Assembly: GCA_946537975.1 (NCBI GenBank)
Contig: CAMNGG010000299.1
Coordinates: 1 to 34,886, forward strand
Reading direction: 5' to 3'
From: an uncultured Treponema sp.
Lineage (GTDB): Bacteria; Spirochaetota; Spirochaetia; Treponematales; Treponemataceae
DNA length: 34,886 nt
Positions 1 to 9,245 of the stretch are shown here, piece after piece. Within the stretch, counting starts at the first letter, position 1. Each line of letters begins with the position of its first letter. Under the pieces are notes generated by a model. It was given only the letters and a program-made list of their open reading frames with translations. It was not told where the DNA came from and ran no database searches. The position numbers were made by a program, and so were the translations under genes.

Positions 1-2
1 CA

Positions 3-140
3 GGAAAAGATTTGCCAAGTATAGATAATCTTGTAAAACTTGCTCATTTTCTTAATACTACAGTAGACACGCTTATTGCCGTTGATCTGCGTGAAAATGA
101 AGCAGTATATGATGTGCCTGATGAATTTCAAATCCGATAA
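3..140 (+). CDS. XRE-family HTH regulator, C-terminal fragment (5' end outside window)
   Basis: Open frame GKDLPSIDNLVKLAHFLNTTVDTLIAVDLRENEAVYDVPDEFQIR* with the typical HTH_3 tail. Confidence 0.7.
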   Translation, partial: GKDLPSIDNLVKLAHFLNTTVDTLIAVDLRENEAVYDVPDEFQIR

Positions 141-155
141 TTAAGAGAGATTTTT

Positions 156-1121
156 ATGACCATATATTTTTCATTAGAAGGTGTTCTCGTTGATCATAAG
201 CTGCAATGGCTTGCCGGCTCAAAAGAGTTTTTTGAAGGAGTTTCAGACTTTGCAAGAAGCATAAACTGGGATGTAAAAGTTCTTGCAAAATATAACAAGA
301 AGAAGCCCGAAAGCAAATCAGAAATATACGACTGGTGTATCAAAAATCTGGGACTGTCAAAATCAAAAATTAAGCCAGTTCCAAATAATGAAGACAAGCT
401 CACATATGCAAATCCGGAAACTTTTTTAATAGACCCTAAGATTGAAATTGTAAACGGCTTTATGTATTCAGGAGGCACAGCAATTTTGTTTGATGGCCTT
501 GCTTCCGGGGTAAAGAAAATCAAGTTCTTAATTGAAACAATAAAGGAACTTGAAGCCGAAGCGACGATGAATAATTGGTCAAAGAGTTTGCTGTATCCGC
601 CTGCAGTTTTACAAGCTCGCTTAAAATATCTGTTTAGAGAAAATGGTTTCGATTCTGTCCAAGTCCAATATGATGCATGTCGTTGTACTGCTTATGATGA
701 AGCAGATTCATATTTAGGTTTTTGGGCTGATCCTTTGCTTGGACTCGAAGGACAGACTGAGCTGGGAATTAACTTTGATTCGGTCACTGCTTTGTATTTT
801 GAACAGCATGAATTTTGGAAAAACCCCTGGTCTGTCTATACCATTGAAACACAACCTTTGTCTACTCTTCCCCAAAAGACAGATTTTGGTAGTGAACTAG
901 AAAAGAAACTTTACGAGTACTACATGAAAGAGAACAGACCTTATATGAAACATTATGATAAAAGTCTTTTTTCAAAAATACAGAAAAATATTGAGAAAAA
1001 TCAGAATCTAAAAAACTTCATGTATCTCCATTATTTTGAACAACTTTCTATCCTTATGTTTGTTTATATGAACCTGGTAGCAAATATGCTGCAAGAGGAA
1101 CTGGCTGGGAAAGTTGATTGA
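156..1121 (+). CDS. HAD/5'-nucleotidase-like protein with degenerate motif I
   Basis: 321 aa ORF; N-terminus IYFSLEGVLVDHK resembles HAD motif I (DxDGVLVD) with both Asp replaced; later FLIDPKIEI...GGTAILFDG. Confidence 0.5.
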   Translation: MTIYFSLEGVLVDHKLQWLAGSKEFFEGVSDFARSINWDVKVLAKYNKKKPESKSEIYDWCIKNLGLSKSKIKPVPNNEDKLTYANPETFLIDPKIEIVNGFMYSGGTAILFDGLASGVKKIKFLIETIKELEAEATMNNWSKSLLYPPAVLQARLKYLFRENGFDSVQVQYDACRCTAYDEADSYLGFWADPLLGLEGQTELGINFDSVTALYFEQHEFWKNPWSVYTIETQPLSTLPQKTDFGSELEKKLYEYYMKENRPYMKHYDKSLFSKIQKNIEKNQNLKNFMYLHYFEQLSILMFVYMNLVANMLQEELAGKVD

Positions 1122-1301
1122 TGCTAAAATGTAATCAGCACCAGAAGAAGTTCAGAATAAAGAAGCTGAAGTTGAAGGCGGAGTGATTTCCTCATAATAT
1201 GGCAGTAAGGTGAGAATTATTCCCTCATAAAATAGTGTTTTGCAGGGAATAATTCGCTCATAAAATAGTGAAATATTGCAAAAATTCGCTCATGTTTTAG
1301 G

Positions 1302-1733
1302 AAAGAGGATGATAAATATAAGATTTATTTCCGCGATACAGGCCTTTTAGTTGCAAATCTTGATGAAGAGGCCCAGGAAGATCTTCGTGCCAATAAGAAT
1401 ATGAATGTTTACAAGGGTGCTTTATACGAAAATGTAATTGCAGAAGCTCTCTGTAAGCAGGGATACGAACTGTTTTATTATAAAAAAGATAATTCGACTC
1501 TTGAACAGGATTTCTTTGTTCGAACTAAAAAATCTTTGGTACCTGTAGAAGTAAAATCTACAAATGGACGTGCTAAATCTCTCGCAACGCTTATTAAGAG
1601 CGATTCATATCCTGATATTACTACAGGAATAAAATTGATTCATGGAAATGTTGGATTTGAAAACAATATTCATACATTTCCATATTTCTGTGCATTCTTG
1701 TTAAAACGCTATTTAGCTGATGTAGATTGGTAG
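1302..1733 (+). pseudogene. DUF4143-type ATPase, C-terminal remnant
   Basis: Frame is open upstream of the ATG at 1401 (DDKYKIYFRDTGLLVANLDEEAQEDLRANKNMNVYKGALYENVIAEALCKQGY...VPVEVKS); the AAA domain is missing. Confidence 0.75.
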
Positions 1734-1802
1734 ACAGAATCTCTATTATAGACACTATATATAGCGTGTCAAAATTTTATAATACACTATATATAGTGTT
1801 TT

Positions 1803-2252
1803 TTATTTAATAAGACTTTCATAGAAGTCTATTGCCTTCTGTATATCATCTTCGTTCGGACGGCCTTTGTTTAATCCGCCAATCAGCTTGAATGGACCAA
1901 AGGTATCATAGGCCAGACATGAGTATGTAGCGACAAGTGTAGAATCTTTAGACTGAATCAGGTCTTTGATTTCCTTAAGATAAGCTGCAGAATGATTAGA
2001 ACCGCAGGTATAGATTACGAAGGTTTTCTTATGGGCTGGAAGATTATCTGTAATAAAGTTGAGCAATGCCTTGTGAAACTTGCTGTAGAAGATTCCGGAT
2101 GCAAAGCCTATCAGATCATAAGATGCCAGGTCTTTAAGGATTGTTTTTGTAGCGTCTATCAGCTCGACTTCGGGATGCTTTTCGGCTATAGCTTTTACCA
2201 CTTTTTCCGTGTTTTTATGGTGTACGCTTGCATATACTATCGCTGTTTTCAT
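1803..2252 (-). CDS. flavodoxin family protein
   Basis: MKTAIVYASVHHKNTEKVVKAI...DLIGFASGIFYSKFHKALLNFI; flavodoxin FMN-loop pattern. Confidence 0.85.
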   Translation of the reverse strand: MKTAIVYASVHHKNTEKVVKAIAEKHPEVELIDATKTILKDLASYDLIGFASGIFYSKFHKALLNFITDNLPAHKKTFVIYTCGSNHSAAYLKEIKDLIQSKDSTLVATYSCLAYDTFGPFKLIGGLNKGRPNEDDIQKAIDFYESLIK

Positions 2253-2401
2253 CGAAAAGCCTCCCTTTGTATTTTAAATAGTATAGAATAGTAGACATTT
2301 TCGCAACTTTTCTAACTATAATTGCAATATTCTTGCGATTCTGTCTACCAAATCCTTCAATATTTCCTGTATATTACCCTCTTTTATCTTTTTAATCAAA
2401 T

Positions 2402-4573
2402 CTAGGCACCGAAAAAACCCATCCTGTGTTCCTGGCGGCTTTCCAGACGTTCGGTATTACACATTTTTACCAGTTCATCATAACAAGGTTTCTCCCCTTT
2501 TATAATTTCATTCATCTGGCATTTGCGTACAATATTGTCTATTTCTCCACCTGAAAAATCAAACTGGCCGGCAAGACGTTCTGCATCATGATTTTTGAGT
2601 TCCGGCAGTTTACTGAGCCAGATATTTGTACGTGCAGCGAGGCTTGGCTTATCGTATTTAATCTTGAACAAAAAGCGGCGTTCAAAAGCTGCATCCATGT
2701 TTTCGCAGAGGTTTGTTGTTGCAATCATAATACCTTCCAGCTTTTCAAGCTCTTCAAGAAGGATATTCTGAATGGCATTTTCTGTTTGAGCGCAGTTTCC
2801 TGTACTTACATCTTTTCGTTTAGAAATAAGGGCATCGGCCTCGTTGAAAAGCAGGATTGGAGTATTCTCTTTGTGCTTTTTGCACTCGCGGCAAAGTCTA
2901 GTATAATCTGTAAAAATCTTTTTAATGCGTTTTTCGCTCTCTCCAAACCACATAGATTTAGCTTCAGAAATATCTACATGCAGAACTTTTCTGTTTGTCT
3001 TTTTTGCAAGCTGATATACGGTTTCTGTCTTACCAGTTCCTGGAGCTCCGTAGAGCAAAACTGCAATTCCTTTTGGAAGAGCCTTCTGCTCCAGACGAGC
3101 TTGCATAGATTCAAGTTTCTTTTGATCAAAGCTTTCTGTAAGCATATCTATCTGCTGCTGCACTTCATTTGAATAAAAAAGAGTCTTTTCCTTTAGTTTC
3201 TCAGGCATAATGACATTCTTAGCGGCAGATGTTTTCTTATATAAATCAGCATTATTTCCATAGAGTAAATCAATGGTCTTGTCCCCTAGCCCAATTTCTG
3301 TCTGCTCAATAACGTCGTTCTTTTCTATTTCCAGAAAGCCCTGTGTAAGAAGAGGATGCTTTTCGTCCAGGAATAAACGCAGTTCTGAAAAGTATCTGTC
3401 ATCATGACCATGAAGATCATTAAGAGTTCGACAAAGGTTGGAGCTGCTTCCTGATAAAAAGTCGGTTGTACAATCATATAAAAAGAATCGATGATTCGAG
3501 TTCTTTATTGCACTTTGAATATTCTTAAAAAATGATAATCCGACATTCTCAGCTTCTTCTTTTTGAAGCTGTTCCCGTTTGTGATTTCTGGATGTATCTG
3601 TAGCCTGATAAATATCTGAAATCATAGATAGTGCATTTATTGTTTTATCGAGTTCTGTTTCACTTTTGCTTTCATCCAGAAAATTTTTAGCTTCAGAGCC
3701 AAACAGTTTTTTTATTCCATTAATAGTAAGTTTGAATGTTCGATTTACCTTTCTTCGGCCTCGATAATATTCTTCTGTTTCGATATAAGCAGTCTTGATA
3801 AAATCTTCTGTCATCAAAACATCATCACGCTCAACTGTCATTCCTTTCTTTCTGGAACTACGATTTCCTGGTGCAATGAGAATAAAGGCATTAGTTTCAC
3901 AATATCCATATTTATGAATCAGTTCTCCAGATTCTTCTCCATTAATCAATGCAACACTGAAATAATATAAGAAGCTGCGCGAATCAAAATCTTCTGGGAA
4001 AAATCTTTTTGTATTTGAAATGTATTTATTCTTAGCAAACTTCTTTTCAAGAGTGAGAATCTGGCGTTTATATTCGAAATAATCCATAACATCGCCCTGC
4101 ATGTAATAATTCTGAACTTCCCGTATTTCGCCAAGAATTCTTTCTGTCGTCACATCCCCTGTTTCGCGCTTTAAGATTGGTTCTCCATCAATCACATTAT
4201 TCATAACGGTTCCGTTTATCTGATAGCCGTTGTTCTCAGGATGCGGACTTACATTTCTTTTTTTTGCCATATAAATGAGGCCCATCTCTTCGAGAATGCT
4301 GATATTCTTACGATATTCAAGAATATACAAAAAAGAATAATCGAGAAACTCTGCGATGTCGTGCAGACTCACAGGCTGCTCTCTCTGATTCTGCAGAACA
4401 AAAAGAACCGAGAAAAAGATTGCAGAAATTTTATCAGCTCCAAGATATTCACAAATTGCAGTCAGTTCCTTATTAGTCTTGGCAAGTGCTGCATCTTCCA
4501 GCTTGCTGCCTTCGAGAGTTTCTGTGAGATAAATAATCTTTCCCAAAATTGTGTTTTTGTTGTGTTTCATCAT
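2402..4573 (-). CDS. AAA+ ATPase with N-terminal winged-helix-like region
   Basis: Walker A LLYGAPGTGKT, Walker B ILLFNEADALIS, FERRFLFKIKYDKP; N-terminal wHTH-like helices; operator at 4629. Confidence 0.85.
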   Translation of the reverse strand: MMKHNKNTILGKIIYLTETLEGSKLEDAALAKTNKELTAICEYLGADKISAIFFSVLFVLQNQREQPVSLHDIAEFLDYSFLYILEYRKNISILEEMGLIYMAKKRNVSPHPENNGYQINGTVMNNVIDGEPILKRETGDVTTERILGEIREVQNYYMQGDVMDYFEYKRQILTLEKKFAKNKYISNTKRFFPEDFDSRSFLYYFSVALINGEESGELIHKYGYCETNAFILIAPGNRSSRKKGMTVERDDVLMTEDFIKTAYIETEEYYRGRRKVNRTFKLTINGIKKLFGSEAKNFLDESKSETELDKTINALSMISDIYQATDTSRNHKREQLQKEEAENVGLSFFKNIQSAIKNSNHRFFLYDCTTDFLSGSSSNLCRTLNDLHGHDDRYFSELRLFLDEKHPLLTQGFLEIEKNDVIEQTEIGLGDKTIDLLYGNNADLYKKTSAAKNVIMPEKLKEKTLFYSNEVQQQIDMLTESFDQKKLESMQARLEQKALPKGIAVLLYGAPGTGKTETVYQLAKKTNRKVLHVDISEAKSMWFGESEKRIKKIFTDYTRLCRECKKHKENTPILLFNEADALISKRKDVSTGNCAQTENAIQNILLEELEKLEGIMIATTNLCENMDAAFERRFLFKIKYDKPSLAARTNIWLSKLPELKNHDAERLAGQFDFSGGEIDNIVRKCQMNEIIKGEKPCYDELVKMCNTERLESRQEHRMGFFGA

Positions 4574-4628
4574 AATACGTTCTCCTCTTCTACCTTTATC
4601 TTGCAGACTACAATATACACAAGCGGAA

Positions 4629-4643
4629 TATCATTTAGTGATA
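4629..4643 (-). promoter_or_regulatory. regulon operator
   Basis: TATCATTTAGTGATA; 11 nt then TATATT toward the AAA+ gene. Confidence 0.85.
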
Positions 4644-4685
4644 GCGTCCTGCGCGAGAGCGCAGTTTTATATAAATTTCCTATCG

Positions 4686-4710
4686 CTAAACGCCGCTCAG
4701 CGGCGTTTAG
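4686..4710 (-). terminator. strong hairpin after the SLOG gene
   Basis: CTAAACGCCGC-tca-GCGGCGTTTAG, perfect 11-bp stem abutting the stop codon. Confidence 0.5.
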
Positions 4711-5094
4711 TTAGTTTTCTATTTTTTTTAATAAAAATTCCTTCCCCTGCTTTTCGCAGAAATCTATGACAGACTTTGTACCTTTCGATTCTCCATCCCA
4801 AAAGATGAGAACATAATCTGCAGCAAGAACCATTTCTTTGTTTCGAACGATACCAGCCCCCTTACCATATTTTGCCCATTCAGGTTTATGTTGTTCTATT
4901 GGAAGTTTTCGAAACCTGCCCCACTCTTCCGCAATTGAATCTACTCCTTTTGCACCACCGGAAATGATAATGAGATCTGGATGTGCAACGTAGATCTTCT
5001 CCAGTTCATCAAAAATCATTTTAAGATTTTTGATGCTGCGTGATCCACTTATCATAAGTTTGAACGGTACTTCGCTATTTTTCTGTCCTTCCAT
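4711..5094 (-). CDS. SLOG/YspA-like (DUF2493-type) Rossmann protein
   Basis: KLMISGSRSI...LIIISGGAKGVDSIAEEWGR...GAGIVRNKEMVLAADYVLIFWDGESKGTKSVI; ATG at 5094 preceded by an AAGGAG SD. Confidence 0.8.
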   Translation of the reverse strand: MEGQKNSEVPFKLMISGSRSIKNLKMIFDELEKIYVAHPDLIIISGGAKGVDSIAEEWGRFRKLPIEQHKPEWAKYGKGAGIVRNKEMVLAADYVLIFWDGESKGTKSVIDFCEKQGKEFLLKKIEN

Positions 5095-5146
5095 AAATAA
5101 CACTCCTTCTAAAATTTGTTTTCTGAGAAATAGTAATAGAAGGAAA

Positions 5147-5161
5147 TATCATTTAGTGAGA
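5147..5161 (-). promoter_or_regulatory. regulon operator
   Basis: TATCATTTAGTGAGA; 11 nt then TACTAT toward the SLOG gene. Confidence 0.8.
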
Positions 5162-5174
5162 ATCAGAGTTTTTT

Positions 5175-5987
5175 TCACAATATACTTCTAATACAATTCA
5201 CCATGTATTTGATTTCCATATCATGCGGATGTTCCAGCAGATTAATTAAAAGAGAGGGATTGTTTATAAAGGCCTTGTGATAGATTTCAATTTGAAACAA
5301 TCCAACTTTACGGATTGTATTTAAATTATAAACATTCTTGTCCTTAATTCCTTCCGGTTCGTATGTATTCTCTTCTTTGTAAAAAGTAATTTCACTATTA
5401 AGCCATGAATATCTGATACGAGTTTTTACTCCCCTTTTATCTGCATGTATTTTACATATAGACTTGATAGATGATATTGCTATCTCTGCTGTTTTAGAAT
5501 TAACATATATCATTTCTTTCAGATCTTGTTTCTCTTCAAGTATATATAAATCGATATTCAAATAATCCTGTATCCATTGTAATCCAGTCTTCCATTCGTA
5601 ATAGAAAAATTGCTTTGGATTAAAATGAGGAAGCGCGATCGAAAAGCATCCTGTATCTTTTCCAATTGTGACATGAATCTGACAAGGATAAAGTGTAATA
5701 TAATAATGCTCTGCCTGGGAAAGAAATGTACAGCCAAGATTATTTGCATGCGCCAGATTTCTAATTTCTTTTCGTAACATGAATACAGCATCTTGAGCCG
5801 TGATTTCTAAATCCTGAATATTTGCATTGTGCTTTTCTAAGAACTCTTTGTTTTTACCATTCCAGAAATCTTTAATAAATTTCCTAACTATATTCTCAAG
5901 CTCTTCTTCAGGATTTCCTTCTCTATAATCTCCATAATTGTTTTTATGATGAAGTCTATAAGCCCTCTTCATTGCATTTAAATTCAT
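5175..5987 (-). CDS. uncharacterised protein, member of the IYHKxF/PHxME paralogue family
   Basis: GLQWIQDYLNIDLY, KTAEIAISSIKSI, IEIYHKAFINNPSLLINLLEHPHDMEI shared with 32266-32958. Confidence 0.75.
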   Translation of the reverse strand: MNLNAMKRAYRLHHKNNYGDYREGNPEEELENIVRKFIKDFWNGKNKEFLEKHNANIQDLEITAQDAVFMLRKEIRNLAHANNLGCTFLSQAEHYYITLYPCQIHVTIGKDTGCFSIALPHFNPKQFFYYEWKTGLQWIQDYLNIDLYILEEKQDLKEMIYVNSKTAEIAISSIKSICKIHADKRGVKTRIRYSWLNSEITFYKEENTYEPEGIKDKNVYNLNTIRKVGLFQIEIYHKAFINNPSLLINLLEHPHDMEIKYMVNCIRSIL

Positions 5988-5995
5988 TGTGTTCC

Positions 5996-6040
5996 CCTTT
6001 TAGCCAGTACAACGCCCCGGCAAGTTGGAATAAATCCGGC
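5996..6040 (-). repeat. 45-bp dispersed repeat, copy 1
   Basis: ccttttagccagtacaacgccccggcaagttggaataaatccggc; 43/45 identical to 9246-9290; directly upstream of a start codon. Confidence 0.85.
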
Positions 6041-6058
6041 GGTATTATTGATGATTAA

Positions 6059-6304
6059 TTATCTTTCGTGTTTTCCGTGTGGACTGTATGAACAGGAACC
6101 AGTTGAAGTTGAACCACAGAACTTACACTTCTTTCCGTCGCTGCCATGCATATGTTTACCGAACGGACTGTAAGAACAAGATCCATAAGATGATGAACCG
6201 CAGAATGCACAATGGCCAGAATCTGTAATATGTTCATGCTTTCCATAAGGGCTGTATGAGCAGCTTCCGAATGATGATGAACCACAAAATTTACACTTTG
6301 ACAT
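6059..6304 (-). CDS. small Cys/His-rich tandem-repeat protein (putative metal-binding)
   Basis: Three about 28-aa repeats CxFCGSxSxGSCSYSPxGKHxx; SD GGAGG; operator at 6364. Confidence 0.8.
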   Translation of the reverse strand: MSKCKFCGSSSFGSCSYSPYGKHEHITDSGHCAFCGSSSYGSCSYSPFGKHMHGSDGKKCKFCGSTSTGSCSYSPHGKHER

Positions 6305-6363
6305 ATAATCCTCCTTCAGTCTGATTTTTTATCAGCTGATATTACAAAGATAGCAAACGGCTA

Positions 6364-6378
6364 TATCATTTAATGATA
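6364..6378 (-). promoter_or_regulatory. regulon operator
   Basis: TATCATTTAATGATA; 11 nt then TATCTT toward the Cys/His repeat gene. Confidence 0.85.
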
Positions 6379-6456
6379 AAATTCTGAAATAATGCAAATA
6401 ACTTGTTTTTTTCATTTTTTGGTGTTAATTTAAAGTAAACAATATAGGAGGTGCTT

Positions 6457-6675
6457 ATGTCTGATGCTGTTTTTTATGAAATGCTCTCGCAAATAGATGA
6501 TTTTTCTTTGATGCAAAAGAAATCTCTTTTAAAAGCATTAAAACGTTCTCTTAATCCTTTCAGCAGAAAAACTCATTCAAAAGATATGCACCTCACTGAA
6601 AGTCTCATTGGCATTGCCGGCGATAAAGATTACACAATCGATCAAATAAAAGAGGAAAGACTGTCTGCTTTATGA
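6457..6675 (+). CDS. antitoxin-like small protein
   Basis: ATG at 6457 after AGGAGG; 72 aa; stop overlaps the start of a PIN-like ORF. Confidence 0.55.
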   Translation: MSDAVFYEMLSQIDDFSLMQKKSLLKALKRSLNPFSRKTHSKDMHLTESLIGIAGDKDYTIDQIKEERLSAL

Positions 6676-6728
6676 GAGTATTCTATGATTCTAATGTTGT
6701 TCTCGATCTTCTCCTAAAATTGTTTTAA
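6672..6728 (+). pseudogene. PIN-domain toxin, N-terminal remnant
   Basis: ATGA overlap with upstream ORF; MRVFYDSNVVLDLLLKLF* matches a PIN N-terminus then stops. Confidence 0.65.
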
Positions 6729-6757
6729 TCAGAGAAACTTCTACACCTCTTTTTTTC

Positions 6758-7900
6758 CTACTCCACAACCTCAGTAATCTTAACTCCGAAGCTCTCGTCC
6801 ATAACTAAGATTTCTCCATAGGCGATTACCTTATTGTCTTTGATGACTTTTGCAGGTTCATTCCACCATTCTCGCAGTTCAAGGATGCGGCCTTCGCCAA
6901 ACTTTTCTTCTGCTTCTGTACTGCAGCCACCGTAAATGATTTTTGTATTATAAAAAGTTTCTTCTTCTGGAGTTTCTACATTTTCTGTTACACGAACGCC
7001 CCTGTTATCATCAATTACAACTCCCTCGCCCAAGGCAACCTGCTTTCCATTTTTGTAAATATCTAATGGGTCTCCTGCCAGCTTATTTGATTCGAAAATC
7101 ATATTCTTTTTAATCTTGAAGTTTTCTTCCAGGCGGAAACGACCCACTTCGATAATTGTATCTGGTTCTGGATATGTAAGCGGAATAATAATCTCACCTT
7201 TTTTCTGGAAGAATTTTCTCTCAGAGAAAAATCCGTTTTCTCTGAGAGCTTTCACTAAATCGTCAGTAAGAAACAGATTCATTTGTTTCTCTACATTATT
7301 CAGGCTCACCTCGAACACAACAAGAAGGCCCATCTCTGAAAAAGAATTATGCTTAATTAAAAATTGTGGATTATCAACAAATTCCTGCTCGGTAATTTCA
7401 GGAAGTTCTTTGTCAGCCTTACTTGAAAATTCTCTGTATATAATTTCCTCAATAGGACTGTATATATCTCTCGTAAAGAGATTCTTTTCCAGACCATTTA
7501 AATCACGAGCCTTCTCAAGGTGTGCTCCCATAAAGCCATCAAAAAAGACTTCCCTGTCCAATTCAAAAATTCCTTCGCTATCCATCCACGAGAAATTCAT
7601 ACAAGGAGTTGGCATTGGAATGCTTCTGAGGAATTCTTCGCATGTAAGTTGATCAACACTCGCAACATGGAACTTTGGGAAGATTTCATACTTAGAGGCA
7701 AACAGTTTTGTAAGTTCCCGGGCAATAGTTTCTGAGACATTTGAGATTTCTCTAAGCTCTTCTTTTGAAAATCTGTCTGGTCGCTTAAAATCATAAATCT
7801 TAATTTTGCGAACCCTGTCTTTTGGCATTAGATTTACATCTCCAGACGCAATTGACTCTAAAAGTTTATCTATTTCCTTTTTACTTAATACTTCTCCCAT
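6758..7900 (-). CDS. FliM-like flagellar switch paralogue with SpoA/FliN-type C-terminal segments
   Basis: MGEVLSKKEIDKLLESIASGD...RKIKIYDFKRPDRFSKEELREIS as in FliM; IIEVGRFRLEENFKIKKNMIFESNKLAGDPLDIYKNGKQVALGEGVVIDDNRGVRVTE (SpoA) and a second copy ending NKVIAYGEILVMDESFGVKITEVVE. Confidence 0.9.
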   Translation of the reverse strand: MGEVLSKKEIDKLLESIASGDVNLMPKDRVRKIKIYDFKRPDRFSKEELREISNVSETIARELTKLFASKYEIFPKFHVASVDQLTCEEFLRSIPMPTPCMNFSWMDSEGIFELDREVFFDGFMGAHLEKARDLNGLEKNLFTRDIYSPIEEIIYREFSSKADKELPEITEQEFVDNPQFLIKHNSFSEMGLLVVFEVSLNNVEKQMNLFLTDDLVKALRENGFFSERKFFQKKGEIIIPLTYPEPDTIIEVGRFRLEENFKIKKNMIFESNKLAGDPLDIYKNGKQVALGEGVVIDDNRGVRVTENVETPEEETFYNTKIIYGGCSTEAEEKFGEGRILELREWWNEPAKVIKDNKVIAYGEILVMDESFGVKITEVVE

Positions 7901-7955
7901 ACTGCTCCTCCTTCAAAATAGTCATCATTTCTATTCCCAAAATAGCAGTAGACTA

Positions 7956-7970
7956 TATCATTTAGTGAGA
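7956..7970 (-). promoter_or_regulatory. regulon operator
   Basis: TATCATTTAGTGAGA; 11 nt then TATTTT toward the FliM-like gene. Confidence 0.8.
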
Positions 7971-7975
7971 TGGTG

Positions 7976-8521
7976 TTATTTTTTTAGTTTTTCCGCATAC
8001 GCCTCACAATACATCTGCAAACACTCTAATGAACTATTTGTTCCGCGGATTAACTCAGAAGCAATCTCGAGTGCATGTTTGTACGGATTGTCCATTATCG
8101 TTTGGGTTGCTTTATCGGAATCTTTTGGCAACGGAGCAAATTCGAGATTGTATGCATGGGGATGATGGTGGCTAAACTTGCCATCACTTTCCAAAAATTC
8201 TATTCTTGTGCTTCCGGCATCTATCCAGTCCGAAAAATCCTTTGTTCGTTTATCATTTTCAAAAAAGTCCTCATCATCCTTGCAGCTGCAGAAAACACCA
8301 ATATTTTTTTCGTTTCCAATTTCATAAACAAGGTCGCCGCTTCTGAACGGAAAAGGAATCGTGACATAATCATTTTTGTATGATGGTTCTTCTTTCAATT
8401 CAAGATAACGGTAGAGAATATCCCGATCGCGTTCACTGAACTGCCAGTTGATTTTTGTAAGATATTCACGGACTGCTTTTGAAGGAAAAAGTCCGATAAT
8501 CTGTTCGTTTGTAAGTTCCAT
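7976..8521 (-). CDS. hypothetical protein
   Basis: 181 aa ORF co-oriented with the upstream XRE/MTase genes. Confidence 0.65.
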   Translation of the reverse strand: MELTNEQIIGLFPSKAVREYLTKINWQFSERDRDILYRYLELKEEPSYKNDYVTIPFPFRSGDLVYEIGNEKNIGVFCSCKDDEDFFENDKRTKDFSDWIDAGSTRIEFLESDGKFSHHHPHAYNLEFAPLPKDSDKATQTIMDNPYKHALEIASELIRGTNSSLECLQMYCEAYAEKLKK

Positions 8522-8546
8522 GATTTTTCTCCCTATACAACTTTCG

Positions 8547-8972
8547 TTATTTCAAAAAATCCTTTATCTGCACACCCCAGCCGATGTTATTGAGGTCCAT
8601 GCCCCAGCCAAGAGAGTCTTTTACTGTGAGAAAATTACCGAAGCATTTTCCCATACCGCCGGCTACACAGTTTTTGAGTTGAGTACAACATAAGATGTTG
8701 TTGTGATCGTAACACTGAACGGAAGTCTGGCCGCCGTAAAATCTGATTCGAACAGCACCGCGTTCAAGAACGGCCAGCACCAGATTGTCTCTCTGCACAC
8801 TTGGTTCCGGGCAGAAAGTTGAATCTGCTGCCAGACCGTTCTTTACGCATAATGCTTCTTTTTCTTCCTGACTAAAGCCGAGTAAACCCGGATGATTCAG
8901 AAAGAAGTTTACGTGAGTTGTTTTGACGTCGTAAAATATTCCGTCTTTATACCACATTGCGTCTGATGCCAT
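8547..8972 (-). CDS. hypothetical protein
   Basis: Likely start MASDAMWYKDG at 8972 with AGGAGG 8 nt upstream; overlaps the end of the XRE gene. Confidence 0.65.
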   Translation of the reverse strand: MASDAMWYKDGIFYDVKTTHVNFFLNHPGLLGFSQEEKEALCVKNGLAADSTFCPEPSVQRDNLVLAVLERGAVRIRFYGGQTSVQCYDHNNILCCTQLKNCVAGGMGKCFGNFLTVKDSLGWGMDLNNIGWGVQIKDFLK

Positions 8973-9237
8973 ATCCATAGCCTCCTGCATTTTCGTTTTC
9001 CATAAAAAACAATAGAGGATCAATGTCCAGGGCTTCCGCAAGAGCACAAATTCCCTGAAGGGAAAGATGTTCACCTGCTTTCAGACGATTTATAGTAGCA
9101 ATAGACAGATTTGTTATATTGCTGAGATATTCAGCGGTAAAACCTGTTCTTGCAATATAATATTTTACATTTGCCGAAACAACGTCCTGTACTCTGAATT
9201 CAAGGAATTCAGAATAAGTTACATTTCTCGCTTTCAT
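8947..9237 (-). CDS. XRE-family HTH protein
   Basis: YYIARTGFTAEYLSNITNLSIATINRLKAGEHLSLQGICALAEALDIDPLLFF, HTH_3 pattern. Confidence 0.85.
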   Translation of the reverse strand: MKARNVTYSEFLEFRVQDVVSANVKYYIARTGFTAEYLSNITNLSIATINRLKAGEHLSLQGICALAEALDIDPLLFFMENENAGGYGYGIRRNVV

Positions 9238-9245
9238 AAGATTCT

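Noticed and set aside
2588-3172. ORF on + strand (194 aa)
   Set aside because: Antisense to the AAA+ ATPase catalytic region; low-complexity composition and no recognisable domain.
4241-4714. ORF on + strand (157 aa)
   Set aside because: Antisense to the AAA+ gene N-terminus and its promoter; no domain, no SD.
6055-6285. ORF on - strand (76 aa)
   Set aside because: Alternative frame of the Cys/His repeat gene; repetition comes from the repeat DNA.
7116-7652. ORF on + strand (178 aa)
   Set aside because: Mirror frame of the FliM-like gene; Ser/Arg-rich antisense artefact.
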